Shown here one piece after another: positions 47,241 through 56,180 of a stretch of 64,000 nucleotides of DNA. Under the pieces are notes generated by a model. The model did no database searches and was not told where the DNA came from. It saw only the letters and a program-made list of their open reading frames with translations. Source of the DNA: Aeromonas aquatica. GTDB taxonomy: Bacteria; Pseudomonadota; Gammaproteobacteria; Enterobacterales; Aeromonadaceae. Within the stretch, counting starts at the first letter, position 1. Every line of letters begins with the position of its first letter. The position numbers and the translations under genes are program-made. The stretch lies in contig NZ_JRGL01000101.1 of the NCBI RefSeq assembly GCF_000764655.1, positions 1 through 64,000 of the forward strand, read 5' to 3'.

Positions 47241-48197
47241 TCAGACCAGCCGATGCTGGCGTCGGCCGACGGCGAAGGCGTTGATATTGTCGATCAGCTG
47301 ATCGGCGAGGCGCTGCATCGACTCCGCGCTGGCCCAGGCCACGTGCGGGGTCAGGATGAAGTTGGGGTATTGCAGCGCTCGCATCAGCGGGTGGTCGGGG
47401 GGCGGTGGCTCCTGGCTTGCCACGTCGAAACCGGCACCGCCGAGCCGGCCGTTGGCCAGCGCCTCGAGCAGGGCCTGCTCGTCCACCAGGCCGCCCCGGC
47501 CCACGTTGATGAGCAGGGCGCCCGGCTTCATCATGGCCAGCTCCCGCTCCCCGATGAGGTGGCGGGTGTAGGGGGTCAGCGGGCAGTGCAGGCTGATCAC
47601 ATCCGCGCTCTGCAGCAGGGCGTCCAGCGGCAGCCTGTCCTCATCACCCACGGCGCCGACCTGGCTCTGGGCATAATAGACCTCCATGCCGATGGCGCTG
47701 GCGCGTTGACCCAGGGCCTGGCCCAGGGTGCCCTTGCCGATGATGCCGAGGCGCTTGCCGTGCAGATCCGAGATGGGGTGATCGAAGAAGCAGAACTGGC
47801 CGCTCTGCTGCCAACGCCCCTCCAGCAGGGACTGACGCCAGGCGAACAGGTTGCGCGACAGGGCCAGCATCAGCGCCATGGCATGCTCGGGGACCGAGGG
47901 GCCCGAGTAGTTGCGGATGTTGCACACCGCGACATTGGCGGCGCGGCAGGCTTCCAGATCCAGGTTGTCGCTGCCGGTGGCGGCCAGGGCGATCAGGCGA
48001 AGCTCGGGTAGCTGGGCCAGCTCGGCGGCGCCGATACGGATCTTGTTGATGATGGCGATGCTGGCACATCTGAGCCGCTCTACCACCTGCTCCTGCACCG
48101 TATTGGGGTAGCTCTGCCAGTGATGGGGAAAATCGGGGCGACCCAGCTTGATGCCGGCGTCCAGGGTGTCGCTGTCGAGAAACACGATTTGCTGCAT
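47241..48197 (-). CDS. D-2-hydroxyacid dehydrogenase, NAD(P)-dependent
   Basis: A 318-residue 2-hydroxyacid dehydrogenase, glycerate/hydroxypyruvate-type. The Rossmann motif is LGIIGKGTLGQALGQRA; the usual GxGxxG reads GKGTLG. Catalytic Arg (NVGRGGLVDE), Glu in the SQEPPPPDHPL region and His (LTPHVAWAS) are present. The start MQQIVFLDSDTLD was chosen by family length. Substrate is not certain. Confidence 0.9.
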   Translation of the reverse strand: MQQIVFLDSDTLDAGIKLGRPDFPHHWQSYPNTVQEQVVERLRCASIAIINKIRIGAAELAQLPELRLIALAATGSDNLDLEACRAANVAVCNIRNYSGPSVPEHAMALMLALSRNLFAWRQSLLEGRWQQSGQFCFFDHPISDLHGKRLGIIGKGTLGQALGQRASAIGMEVYYAQSQVGAVGDEDRLPLDALLQSADVISLHCPLTPYTRHLIGERELAMMKPGALLINVGRGGLVDEQALLEALANGRLGGAGFDVASQEPPPPDHPLMRALQYPNFILTPHVAWASAESMQRLADQLIDNINAFAVGRRQHRLV

Positions 48198-48315
48198 GAA
48201 GCCTCCTGCCATTGATGAGGCCATCATGCCAAAGATGGGGGCGGGCTGACCAGCCCTGCGGCCTGCTCGCGACCGTCACAACCTGGCCCGAATATGCCTA
48301 TACCCCGTGACTGGG

Positions 48316-49068
48316 TCAGATCCAGCCGAGGTGGGTCAGCCAGCCCTGGATGCGGGCGGGTGTCTCGTCCAGTTCCATCAGGGCGTAGGGGCGGTAGTTG
48401 AGTTTGTGGCTGCGGCGGCTCTCGCTCTTGCGCGCCTCGGCCGCCAGCAAAGGCCAGCGCCCCCCTTCCTCCTGATAGAGATCAAGGGTCGGAATGCTGG
48501 CCTGAGCCACCTGTTTTGCCAGGGTCTGGTTGCTCAGCTGATTGGGGAAGAAACCGTCGAGCAGCACCAGGGCATCGGGGGCGGGGAGTTGTTCGCTGGC
48601 GATGAGGTTGGCGGCCCAGGCCGCGCTGGTGCCCTGTGCCAGCAGCAGCTTGAAGCCGCCCTCCTGCAGCTTGGCATCGCTGAGTTTGACGATGCGCTCG
48701 GCAAATTGCTGGCGAAAGGCGTCCATGGTCTTCTGTTTCTTCTCTGCGGCCGGATCCAGCTCGGTCTGCTGAGGGGAGGGCAGCAGCAACAGGATATCGA
48801 AGCCGAGTCGGCCGAGATCCCGGGTCAGCTGCCACAACTGGCCGCTGCGCTGCCAGTCCGGCAGCAGGATGGCGAGCCCCAGGTAGTTATCGCTGCTGTG
48901 CCTGGCGAACAACACCGTCTGCTTGTCGACCTGGATGCTGGCTGGCAGACCTTTCCAGTCGGCCTCCTGCCAGTGGTCGAGCGGTGCGGGAGGCGCCTGC
49001 TCGCTGGCCGACAAGCAGTGGCTTGCCAGCAGGCTCAACAACAGCAGTGGTAAGGATAATCTGGCCAT
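48316..49068 (-). CDS. DUF3530 family exported protein
   Basis: A 250-residue protein with a signal peptide (LPLLLLSLLASHCLS). The mature part matches the DUF3530 group, which has an alpha/beta-hydrolase-like layout: a strand with FARHSSDNYLGLAILLPDW, a nucleophile-elbow-like LAQGTSAAWAAN and an ALVLLDGFFPN strand. The canonical GxSxG appears as QGTSA, so catalysis is uncertain. Periplasmic; function unknown. Confidence 0.75.
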   Translation of the reverse strand: MARLSLPLLLLSLLASHCLSASEQAPPAPLDHWQEADWKGLPASIQVDKQTVLFARHSSDNYLGLAILLPDWQRSGQLWQLTRDLGRLGFDILLLLPSPQQTELDPAAEKKQKTMDAFRQQFAERIVKLSDAKLQEGGFKLLLAQGTSAAWAANLIASEQLPAPDALVLLDGFFPNQLSNQTLAKQVAQASIPTLDLYQEEGGRWPLLAAEARKSESRRSHKLNYRPYALMELDETPARIQGWLTHLGWI

Positions 49069-49178
49069 ATGCGCTCCCCGGTTACTCGGGTTAACGGCGG
49101 CAGATCCTTTTTCTGAAGGGCGGCGATCGTTTTGCAGTGCCTGGTAGGGGGAAGGAGCAGACCCCTTCCCCCTGAGCC

Positions 49179-49790
49179 TTAACGTTGTTCCAGTCTGGCC
49201 AGCTGCCGATCGTGCAGGGGAGTGAACAGCAGCAGGGCGCTGATGGCTCCGATCAGGGCGCAGAACATGTCGGACTGGGTATCCCAGGGATCCCCCTGGG
49301 TGCCGAGGAACTCATCCGCCCCCTGACCCAGCGCCACCGCGGCGCCCCATTCGATCAGCTCATAGGTGGCGCTGATGGCCAGCACCACGCAGACCACCAG
49401 AAACGCCAGCATGCGTTTGCCCTGCACATGGTGGCCGCGCAGCAGTATCTCCCGGCAGGCCAGGGCGGGCACCAAGCCCTGGAAGAAGTGGCCAATCTTG
49501 TCATAGGGGTTGCGGCTGAGCTCGAACCACTGCTGCAGGTCGAAGCCGAGCGGCACCCGGGCATAGGTGTAGGCGCCCCCCAGGATCAGCACCAGGGCGT
49601 GCAGGAAGATGCCGAGATAGAGCAAGCTGGTGAGCGGGAAGCGCTCGTGGCTCAGGATCAGCAGCGGCATGACGATGAGCACGGGGATGACTTCCAGCAG
49701 CCAGGTCACGCGGTCATAGGGTTGCCAACCAGAGACTGTCAGTGCCAGCAAGGTGAGCAACAGCAGCAGGATTTTTTGATGAGATGTCAT
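49179..49790 (-). CDS. yjdF: DUF2238 (YjdF family) inner-membrane protein
   Basis: A 203-residue protein with about five to six TM helices. The family signature NPYDKIGHFFQGLVPALACR is present, with a later ATYELIEWGAAVALGQGADEFLGTQ-like motif. YjdF/DUF2238 proteins have no assigned activity; conserved Asp, Glu and His in membrane loops hint at a metal-dependent enzyme. It stands alone, downstream of efp on the same strand but behind a terminator. Confidence 0.85.
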   Translation of the reverse strand: MTSHQKILLLLLTLLALTVSGWQPYDRVTWLLEVIPVLIVMPLLILSHERFPLTSLLYLGIFLHALVLILGGAYTYARVPLGFDLQQWFELSRNPYDKIGHFFQGLVPALACREILLRGHHVQGKRMLAFLVVCVVLAISATYELIEWGAAVALGQGADEFLGTQGDPWDTQSDMFCALIGAISALLLFTPLHDRQLARLEQR

Positions 49791-49936
49791 AGGGAGCCCG
49801 TGATGAAGGAGAAGTCTGACTTCATGGTGTAGCCCCGATTGACGCGAGATGGAAGGGGGCGAGCGAATTCTCCCCCAACCTGCGGCTCACTGTCACTGAC
49901 CCGGGCTGAACAGCACTGGCGCTATTGCGCGCAAAG

Positions 49937-49962
49937 AAAAAGCGAGCCTGGGCTCGCTTTTT
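49937..49962 (-). terminator. Terminator after earP-efp
   Basis: AAAAAGCGAGC-CTGG-GCTCGCTTTTT, A/T-rich on both sides and so bidirectional. It lies 25 bp past the efp stop. Confidence 0.88.
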
Positions 49963-49986
49963 CTACACTGGCATGAAGCCGTCGGA

Positions 49987-50553
49987 TCAGTTGACGCGAC
50001 GCTTGAACTCGCCGGTGCGGGTATCGATCTCGATCTTGTCGCCGATCTCTACGAAGGCGGCCACGGCCAGCTCGTAGGTGGTGCCCTTCAGACGGGCAGG
50101 CTTGGTCACTTTACCGGAGGTGTCGCCACGGGCGGCCGGCTCGGTGTACTCAACTTCGCGGACGATGGTGGTCGGCAGCTCGACGGAGATGGCTTTCTCG
50201 TTGTAGAAAGTCACTTCGCAGATGTCTTCCATGCCGTCAACCATGTAGTTCAGCGCGTCACCCAGGTTGTCTTTCTCGACGTCGTACTGGTTGTACTCGG
50301 TGTCCATGAAGACATACAGGGGGTCGGAGAAGTAAGAGTAGGTGCACTCTTTACGCTCCAGTTGAACGACTTCCAGCTTGTCGTCAGCCTTGAATACGGT
50401 CTCGGTGGCGCTGCCGTTCAGCAGGCCTTTCAGCTTCATCTTGACCACGGCGGAGTTACGGCCGGATTTGTTGAATTCGGCTTTCTGGACCACCATCGGC
50501 TCGGTACCGATCATGACGACGTTACCAGCGCGGATTTCCTGTGCGGTTTTCAT
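49987..50553 (-). CDS. efp: Elongation factor P (arginine-32 type)
   Basis: A 188-residue EF-P that relieves ribosome stalling at polyproline. The tip of domain I reads [16 protein letters not shown], with Arg32 where enterobacterial EF-P has a beta-lysylated Lys34. This KSGRN loop is the class rhamnosylated on arginine by EarP, whose gene is immediately upstream. Domains II and III follow, ending [12 protein letters not shown]. The loop and neighbour together establish the modification type with good confidence. Confidence 0.97.
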   Translation of the reverse strand: MKTAQEIRAGNVVMIGTEPMVVQKAEFNKSGRNSAVVKMKLKGLLNGSATETVFKADDKLEVVQLERKECTYSYFSDPLYVFMDTEYNQYDVEKDNLGDALNYMVDGMEDICEVTFYNEKAISVELPTTIVREVEYTEPAARGDTSGKVTKPARLKGTTYELAVAAFVEIGDKIEIDTRTGEFKRRVN

Positions 50554-50596
50554 GTAAAAATTCCTGTTCGTATACGGGCAGATAAAAACTGCCAGA

Positions 50597-51784
50597 TTAT
50601 ATACGGCTTTCTAAAAATTTCACCAGCCGAGTGACGAGATCCCCATCGGCAAGCAACTTCTGTGACCAGCTTCGCGCATGTTGTTGCCAAATAGTGCCGA
50701 ATTGTGGCCATTGGGCCCAGAGTTCGCGCACATCTTGCCCATGATTGAGGGCCTGGTTGAAGGCGCGCAGCCACTGGCCTGCTTGGGGCGGCAAGTCGGC
50801 CAGATAGTGGTCGAGAAAGTCATCCAGCTTGGCGATGTGGGCCAGATCGTCCTGGGGGTAGATGTGCCACAGGAAAGGGCGGGCCGCCCACTGGGCTCGC
50901 ACGAAGGAGTCTTCGCCCCGCACCAGGTTGAGATCGCAGCTCCACAGCAGCCGATCGTAGCCGGCCTGATCCGTCATCGGCAGCAGCTTGATGGTGAGAT
51001 GGCCCGAATGCAGCAGATCCCCGGCCTGGGCGGTGGGGGTGGCGTTTGCCAGTCCGGCACCGGTCAACACATCGCGGAGCGAACGGCCCAGCGGCAGCAG
51101 CAGGGTGATCGGGGTGGCGCCCTGGCACCAGCTCGCGACCAGGCTTTTCAGCGCCGGGCTCTCGTAGGTGAAGAGGCTGATCCTCAGCTCATCCTTCCCC
51201 TTGGGTGCCAATCCCAGGCCGGCCCAGTAGGCGGCAAGCCCCGCCTCGTCTTGTTGCCACTGCTCCCGCGCCGCGATCAGCCCCTGTTCGCACAGCAAGC
51301 CACCGGTTCTGGGGGTGAAGCCCGGGAAGAAGAAGTATTTATTGAGGCTCAGCTTGCCCACCCGCTGGGGGGAGGCGAGGCCGTGGCAATCCTCGACCCA
51401 GGCTTCGGCACTGAGGTATTCCAGATTGATCCAGCAGGGGGGCGGGCTCTGCTCGGCCATGGCCTGCACGAAAGGGGCGGGCAGTTCGCAGGCGAAGGCT
51501 TCGATGACGACCCTGGCCGGCACGATGTTGGGCGGCACTGTGTCATGCCAGCGCTGAACATAGATGCCCTCTATCCATTGACCATCCAGTGCAGGATCCA
51601 GCCCTGGGCAGATGCGGGCGAAGCTCACCAGATCGTCCACCCAGAGCCGGACCTGACCGTGGCCCTCCCGCTGCAACTGGCTGGCGAGTCGCCAGGTGAC
51701 GCCGATGTCGCCGAAGTTGTCCACGACGCAGCAGAAGATATCCCAGTCAAACGGGGGCAGAGAAAGAGGCGCAGGGGTTGCCAT
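50597..51784 (-). CDS. earP: EF-P arginine rhamnosyltransferase EarP
   Basis: A 395-residue GT-B glycosyltransferase that transfers rhamnose from dTDP-rhamnose to Arg32 of EF-P. The N-terminal motif [13 protein letters not shown] (residues 22-34) holds the Asp residues required for catalysis in characterised EarPs. [14 protein letters not shown] and the C-terminal [20 protein letters not shown] nucleotide-sugar region are also family hallmarks. It is 43 bp upstream of efp on the same strand, so the enzyme and its only known target are co-transcribed. Confidence 0.95.
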   Translation of the reverse strand: MATPAPLSLPPFDWDIFCCVVDNFGDIGVTWRLASQLQREGHGQVRLWVDDLVSFARICPGLDPALDGQWIEGIYVQRWHDTVPPNIVPARVVIEAFACELPAPFVQAMAEQSPPPCWINLEYLSAEAWVEDCHGLASPQRVGKLSLNKYFFFPGFTPRTGGLLCEQGLIAAREQWQQDEAGLAAYWAGLGLAPKGKDELRISLFTYESPALKSLVASWCQGATPITLLLPLGRSLRDVLTGAGLANATPTAQAGDLLHSGHLTIKLLPMTDQAGYDRLLWSCDLNLVRGEDSFVRAQWAARPFLWHIYPQDDLAHIAKLDDFLDHYLADLPPQAGQWLRAFNQALNHGQDVRELWAQWPQFGTIWQQHARSWSQKLLADGDLVTRLVKFLESRI

Positions 51785-51883
51785 GGGTGGGCACCTATAT
51801 AAAAAAGAGACAAAAAAACCGGTGGGCAGGGTAGCACACCGGCTGACAGGCTTCTAACGGTCGGCATTGGGCCGAAGAGGAAC

Positions 51884-52927
51884 TTACTCCTTGCCGTAGA
51901 CGTTGTTTTCCTGCTCGCGCACCCGGATAAAGGTGGTGCGCTTGGTCAGTTCCTTGAGCTGGCTAGCGCCTACATAAGTGCAGGTTGAGCGCACGCCGCC
52001 GAGGATGTCGCGCACTGTATTTTCCACCGGGCCGCGATAGGGCAGCAGCACGGTTTTTCCCTCGGAGGCGCGGTAATCTGCGACGCCGCCGGCGTGTTTG
52101 TCCATGGCGCTGGACGAGCTCATGCCATAGAACTTCATGAAGGGGGTGCCATCCACATCCACCACTTCACCGCCGCACTCCTCGTGGGCCGCCAGCATGC
52201 CCCCCAGCATCACGAAGTCGGCGCCGCCGCCAAACGCCTTGGCCACGTCACCCGGGCAGGTGCAGCCGCCGTCACCGACGATCTGGCCACCGAGGCCGTG
52301 GGCCGCATCGGCGCACTCAATGATGGCGGAGAGCTGGGGATAGCCGACCCCGGTCTTGACCCGGGTAGTGCAGACAGAGCCCGGGCCTATGCCGACCTTG
52401 ACGATGTCGGCGCCGGAGAGGATCAGCTCCTCCACCATCTCGCCGGTGACCACGTTGCCCGCCAGGATGACGTGGTGCGGGCAGGCCTCGCGGATCCTGC
52501 GCAGGAATTCGACAAAGTGCTGGGAGTAGCCGTTGGCCACGTCCACGCAGATGAAGCGCAGGGCGCCTGACATGGCGAGGATCTGGCGAGTCTTGGTGAA
52601 GTCCTCTTCGGAAGTGCCGGTAGAGACCATCACATGGCCGAGCAGGGCCGGATCGGTCTCATTGACGAAGGTTTGCCACTGCGCGAGGCTGTAGTGCTTG
52701 TGTACCGCCGTCATCATCTCGAAGCCGGCCAGGGTTCTGGCCATGGCGAAGCTGCCGACCGTGTCCATGTTGGCGGCGATGACGGGCACCCCCTGCCACT
52801 GGGTTTGGGTGTGCTTGAAGGTGAACTGACGGGTCAGGCTGACTTGGGAACGGCTCTTGAGAGTAGAGCGCTTGGGGCGGAACAGGACATCCTTGAAACC
52901 GAGCTTCAAGTCTTCTTCGATACGCAT
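51884..52927 (-). CDS. guaC: GMP reductase GuaC
   Basis: A 347-residue NADPH-dependent GMP reductase (GMP to IMP plus ammonia). The catalytic Cys is in [18 protein letters not shown], and the phosphate loop [19 protein letters not shown] is intact. Length and the N-terminus [18 protein letters not shown] match GuaC rather than IMP dehydrogenase, with no CBS insert. The leader carries a terminator-like hairpin 65-100 bp upstream of the start, suggesting attenuation. Confidence 0.96.
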   Translation of the reverse strand: MRIEEDLKLGFKDVLFRPKRSTLKSRSQVSLTRQFTFKHTQTQWQGVPVIAANMDTVGSFAMARTLAGFEMMTAVHKHYSLAQWQTFVNETDPALLGHVMVSTGTSEEDFTKTRQILAMSGALRFICVDVANGYSQHFVEFLRRIREACPHHVILAGNVVTGEMVEELILSGADIVKVGIGPGSVCTTRVKTGVGYPQLSAIIECADAAHGLGGQIVGDGGCTCPGDVAKAFGGGADFVMLGGMLAAHEECGGEVVDVDGTPFMKFYGMSSSSAMDKHAGGVADYRASEGKTVLLPYRGPVENTVRDILGGVRSTCTYVGASQLKELTKRTTFIRVREQENNVYGKE

Positions 52928-53332
52928 TGCGAATTCCTTATTGAGCCTTGTGTGATACGTCACTTTTGCAGTGGGCAAATTGTCGGCAGGCACAAAAAAA
53001 CCGCAGGTTTTCAAGGCCTCCGGTTTACAACAGTCTAGGGAAAAATCCCGTCAGAACAAGACTGATAATTCACGAAGCCTTGTGTTAGCCTTTGGCGTCA
53101 CAACCTGAGCGCGGCAGTGGGGGTCATCCAGCACCTTTTCGATGCCGACCGCTCCTCGCCTTATTCCCACCTCAACGCCTTCCTGGCCAGATGCTGTCGC
53201 GCCACTGGCCCGCGCCGCAGCCGGGTTCCCGGCTTTATCCGCTACGCGAGTTTTGCCAGTTGACAGTCGCCATGGCGCTGCCCACTCTGGCAGGGCGGGC
53301 CATTGCCGGTCCGCCCCGATGAGGAAGACAAC
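52928..53332. other. guaC / retropepsin-like gene intergenic region
   Basis: This 405 bp region holds the guaC leader with its hairpin and the promoter region of the rightward gene at 53333. A 48-codon ORF at 53117-53263 (GTG start) reads GVIQHLFDADRSSPYSHLNA and has natural-looking composition, but I recognise no family and see no clear ribosome site. It may be a remnant of a lost gene. Confidence 0.4.
52994..53026 (-). promoter_or_regulatory. Terminator-like hairpin in the guaC leader (candidate attenuator)
   Basis: On the minus strand AAACCGGAGG, loop CCTTGAAAA, CCTGCGGTTT forms a 10-bp stem with one G-G mismatch, followed directly by further T residues (TTTTTTT in total). No minus-strand gene lies close upstream whose transcript it would end. 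It therefore probably terminates early transcripts of guaC itself. The controlling signal is unknown. Confidence 0.5.
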
Positions 53333-53848
53333 GTGTCCGGATCACATAAATTTCGCTGGTTGCTGTTGGCCAGCCTCTGCTTGTCACCCGGCATTTGGGC
53401 CGCCCCGACCGTCTATGGCTGGATCGAGAAGGGATTGATCATGCCGGATGCGACGTCGGCGAAGCGGGTGGCGGTGAAGATGAAGCTCGATACCGGCGCC
53501 CTCACGTCGTCCCTGGATGCGCGCGCCTTGCAGCACTTTAAGCGCGATGGCAAGCCCTGGGTGCGCTTCACCCTGGTGCTGACCGATGCCAACACCGACA
53601 AGGAGGTGATGCAGACCCTAGAGCGCCCGGTGGAGCGCAGCGTGACGGTGCGCGGTGCCGGTGGCATGGAGGAGAGACCCACGGTGACCATGTCCATCTG
53701 CCTCGGTGACAAGGTTTATCAGGAGTGGTTCACCCTGCGGGATCGCAGCGACATGAACTATCCGGTGCTATTGGGGCGCCGCTTGCTGGCCGAGCTGGGG
53801 CCAGTGGACTCCAGTCGTACCTTTACCGTGCAACCCAGCTGCGATTAG
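53333..53848 (+). CDS. Exported retropepsin-like (RimK-associated, putative zinc protease family) protein
   Basis: A 171-residue protein. The GTG at 53333 is chosen because GAGGAAG precedes it and it starts a signal peptide ending GIWA. The mature domain has the aspartyl-protease-like motif KLDTGALTSSLDA and a later MNYPVLLGRRLL strand, as in the family annotated as putative ATP-dependent zinc protease (DUF785). These have a retropepsin fold with a D-T-G-A motif and no ATP site. Most members are cytoplasmic partners of RimK; this one is exported. Function unknown. Confidence 0.8.
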   Translation: MSGSHKFRWLLLASLCLSPGIWAAPTVYGWIEKGLIMPDATSAKRVAVKMKLDTGALTSSLDARALQHFKRDGKPWVRFTLVLTDANTDKEVMQTLERPVERSVTVRGAGGMEERPTVTMSICLGDKVYQEWFTLRDRSDMNYPVLLGRRLLAELGPVDSSRTFTVQPSCD

Positions 53849-53886
53849 CGGCCAACTTGCTGGCGTTGAGTCGCTATCTTGTCGAT

Positions 53887-53917
53887 GTAAAAACGGCCCA
53901 TGATGGGCCGTTTTTAC
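53887..53917. terminator. Bidirectional terminator between the retropepsin-like gene and qseC
   Basis: TAAAAACGGCCCAT followed by ATGGGCCGTTTTTA: a near-perfect palindrome with A- and T-runs, serving both convergent genes. Confidence 0.9.
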
Positions 53918-53919
53918 AT

Positions 53920-55380
53920 TCAGGAATGGGCAGAGGGCGCATCGATGTGGTGGGGAATGGGCAGCCAGATGCTGACCTCCAACCCGCCGTGGGGTCGGTT
54001 GTGCACGTCGAGATCCGCGCCATGCAACTCGGCGATACGCCGGACGATGGCCATGCCGAGCCCCACCCCATCCCCCTGCTGGGGATTGACCCGATAGAAG
54101 CGCTCACACAGGCGTGACAGCGCCGCGGTGGGAATGCCGGGGCCGCTGTCCCTGATATCCACCCTGATCCTGTTCCCCTCTGCGGCGATCATCACCGCAA
54201 TTTCGCCCCCTGCCGGGGTGTAGCGCAGGGCGTTGTCGATGAGATTGCCAAACATCAGGTCCATCAGCACGGCTTGCCCCATCACCTGCAGATGCTCTTC
54301 CCCCTCCAGCGAGAGCTGTTGCTCCTTCTTGAGGGCGAGCGGCGCCAGGGTGGCGAGTGTTCCTTGCAGCAACTGGCTCAAGTCCAGCCGGTTCAGGGCC
54401 GGTGTCTGCTGGTTGTCGATGCGGGCCTGGGTCAGCAGCTGGCGGATCAGCCGATCGCTGCGATCGAGGGCCAGCAGCATCTTGCGCAGTGCCTGCTCCC
54501 GAGTGGCATCGTCCTCGGCCGCCATCAGGTTCTCGCTGTGAATGCGTAGCACCGCCAGCGGGGTGCGCAGCTCGTGGGCCGCCTCGTTGGTAAATTGCTT
54601 CTCCCGCTCTATGGTGTCGGCCAGGGTGTGCATCAGTCGGTTGATCTCGTTGACGATGGGCGTCAGCTCCTCGGCCTTGAGGCTCAGGGTGAGCGGGCTC
54701 AGGTTGGCGGGATGGCGTTCACTGATGGCCTGGGCGACCTGGCGCAACGGGGACAGGCCGGCCGAGACCAGCCACCACAGCAGGCCGAGCAGGAAGGGCA
54801 GGGTGATGAACAGCGGTAGCATGGTCAGGGTGGCCATGCTGCTGGCCAGCTCGCCGCGCTCATCGTCCCGCTCCGCGACGATGAGCCAGGTGCGCTGATC
54901 CTCGTTGTAGAGGGTGAAGGTGCGCCACTCGTGGTGATCCTTGGTCTCACTGTTGAAGCCGCGCTCCAGAGTAGTCAGTGGCTGGGCTGGCGCGCTCGGA
55001 GAGCGCAGCAGGATGGCACCCCGCTCGTCGAGCAGCTGGAAGTAGAGATTGCGTTCGAACTCATGACCGTAGGGGGTGAATTCGTTGTCCCGCCCCAGCT
55101 GGCTGAAGCTGCGCTTCTCCTGATGGGGGTCATCGGGCACGGCCTGCTCCCACTCCTGGTAGACGGCCCCGTTGCTGGGCAGCTCGCCGCGTTGCTTCAG
55201 ATAACGGCTGAGCAGCTGGTTGGTGATGCGGGCGGACTGGGCGAGGCGGGCATCGAACAGCTCTTCCATCTCGTGGTTCGCTTCGAGATAGCCGATGAAG
55301 CCGCTGACGGCCAGGCTGACACTGACCAGAGCCAGTATCCCGGCAAGCAGGAAGCGGCGGATGGAGCGGACGCGAGTCAT
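53920..55380 (-). CDS. qseC: Sensor histidine kinase, QseC-like
   Basis: A 486-residue kinase. TM1 (FLLAGILALVSVSLAVSGFI) and TM2 (LPLFITLPFLLGLLWWLVSAG) enclose a periplasmic sensor of about 140 residues. HAMP-like and DHp regions follow with the phospho-acceptor H-box NEAAHELRTPLA, then an HATPase domain (NLIDNALRYTP; DSGPGIP). The N-terminal MEELFDARLAQSARI is typical of QseC/PmrB-type kinases. The start overlaps the regulator stop (ATGA). Assignment to QseC rests on overall similarity of both partners and is tentative; ligand unknown. Confidence 0.8.
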   Translation of the reverse strand: MTRVRSIRRFLLAGILALVSVSLAVSGFIGYLEANHEMEELFDARLAQSARITNQLLSRYLKQRGELPSNGAVYQEWEQAVPDDPHQEKRSFSQLGRDNEFTPYGHEFERNLYFQLLDERGAILLRSPSAPAQPLTTLERGFNSETKDHHEWRTFTLYNEDQRTWLIVAERDDERGELASSMATLTMLPLFITLPFLLGLLWWLVSAGLSPLRQVAQAISERHPANLSPLTLSLKAEELTPIVNEINRLMHTLADTIEREKQFTNEAAHELRTPLAVLRIHSENLMAAEDDATREQALRKMLLALDRSDRLIRQLLTQARIDNQQTPALNRLDLSQLLQGTLATLAPLALKKEQQLSLEGEEHLQVMGQAVLMDLMFGNLIDNALRYTPAGGEIAVMIAAEGNRIRVDIRDSGPGIPTAALSRLCERFYRVNPQQGDGVGLGMAIVRRIAELHGADLDVHNRPHGGLEVSIWLPIPHHIDAPSAHS

Positions 55381-56093
55381 GAACGGGGCGATCCTTCGGC
55401 GCTTGAGGCATTGCGTTGCGAGTCAATCTGCGACTCGATCTGCGGCACTATATACCCCACCCCGCGGATGTTGCGGATGAGTTCGGAGTAGAACTTCTTG
55501 CGCAGGTGGTGGATGTGCACCTCCACCGCGTTGCTCTCGGCCCCTTCATCCCAGCCATAGAGACTTTGCTGCAGTTGCTCCTTGCTCAGCACCCGGCCGC
55601 ATTGGCTCACCAGCTCCTGCAGCAGTTTGTATTCGTGGGGAGTGAGCCGGACGGGCTCGCCCTGATAGGTGACCTGCTGGGCATCGGGGTGGATCAGGAT
55701 ATCCCCGTATTCCAGGCTGGCCTGCGCCTGCCCCTTGCTGCGGCGCACCAGGGCGCGCAGGCGGGCATTGAGCTCCTGCAGGGCGAAGGGCTTGACCATG
55801 TAGTCATCGGAGCCCGCATCCAGCCCGACCACTCTATCGTCGAGGGCATCGCGGGCGGTGAGGATCAGCACGGGTAGCTGATATCCCTCCCGGCGCAGCT
55901 TGCGCAGCAAGCTGATGCCATCGATGTCCGGCAGGTTGAGATCCAGGATCATGGCGGCAAACTCGTCACTCTTGAGTGCGGCGAGGGCCGGCAAGCCCTG
56001 TTGCAACCAGTCCACGGTGTAACCGCTGTGACGAAGGGCATCCTGCATGCCATCCCCCAACATCACATCATCCTCTACCAACAGGATCCGCAT
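55377..56093 (-). CDS. qseB: OmpR-family response regulator, QseB-like
   Basis: A 238-residue regulator. The receiver domain has Asp51 (ILDLNLPDIDG) as phosphorylation site, with the acidic pocket VEDD and Lys in YMVKPFA. The winged-helix C-terminus includes VRLTPHEYKLLQEL and SNAVEVHIHHLRKKF, very like QseB. The C-terminal tail after GVGYIVP is a 20-residue polar extension. It pairs with the kinase gene that overlaps its stop. Confidence 0.85.
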   Translation of the reverse strand: MRILLVEDDVMLGDGMQDALRHSGYTVDWLQQGLPALAALKSDEFAAMILDLNLPDIDGISLLRKLRREGYQLPVLILTARDALDDRVVGLDAGSDDYMVKPFALQELNARLRALVRRSKGQAQASLEYGDILIHPDAQQVTYQGEPVRLTPHEYKLLQELVSQCGRVLSKEQLQQSLYGWDEGAESNAVEVHIHHLRKKFYSELIRNIRGVGYIVPQIESQIDSQRNASSAEGSPRS

Positions 56094-56180
56094 CTTTGTC
56101 GTTCTCCATCCATCAAATAGTCGCCATCAGACAGGCAGACGGCTCCAGTTTACATCATCGAGGAAGCAGGATGGCACTCA

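Noticed and set aside
49148-49174. AGGGGGAAGG/CCTTCCCCCT as the terminator of yjdF
   Set aside because: The stem is plausible, but no T-run follows on the minus strand, so I did not list it.
53092-53322. Other open frames in the guaC/retropepsin intergenic region
   Set aside because: They are rich in Arg, Pro and Ala, lack ribosome sites and overlap the start of the retropepsin-like gene; they look like GC-driven chance frames.
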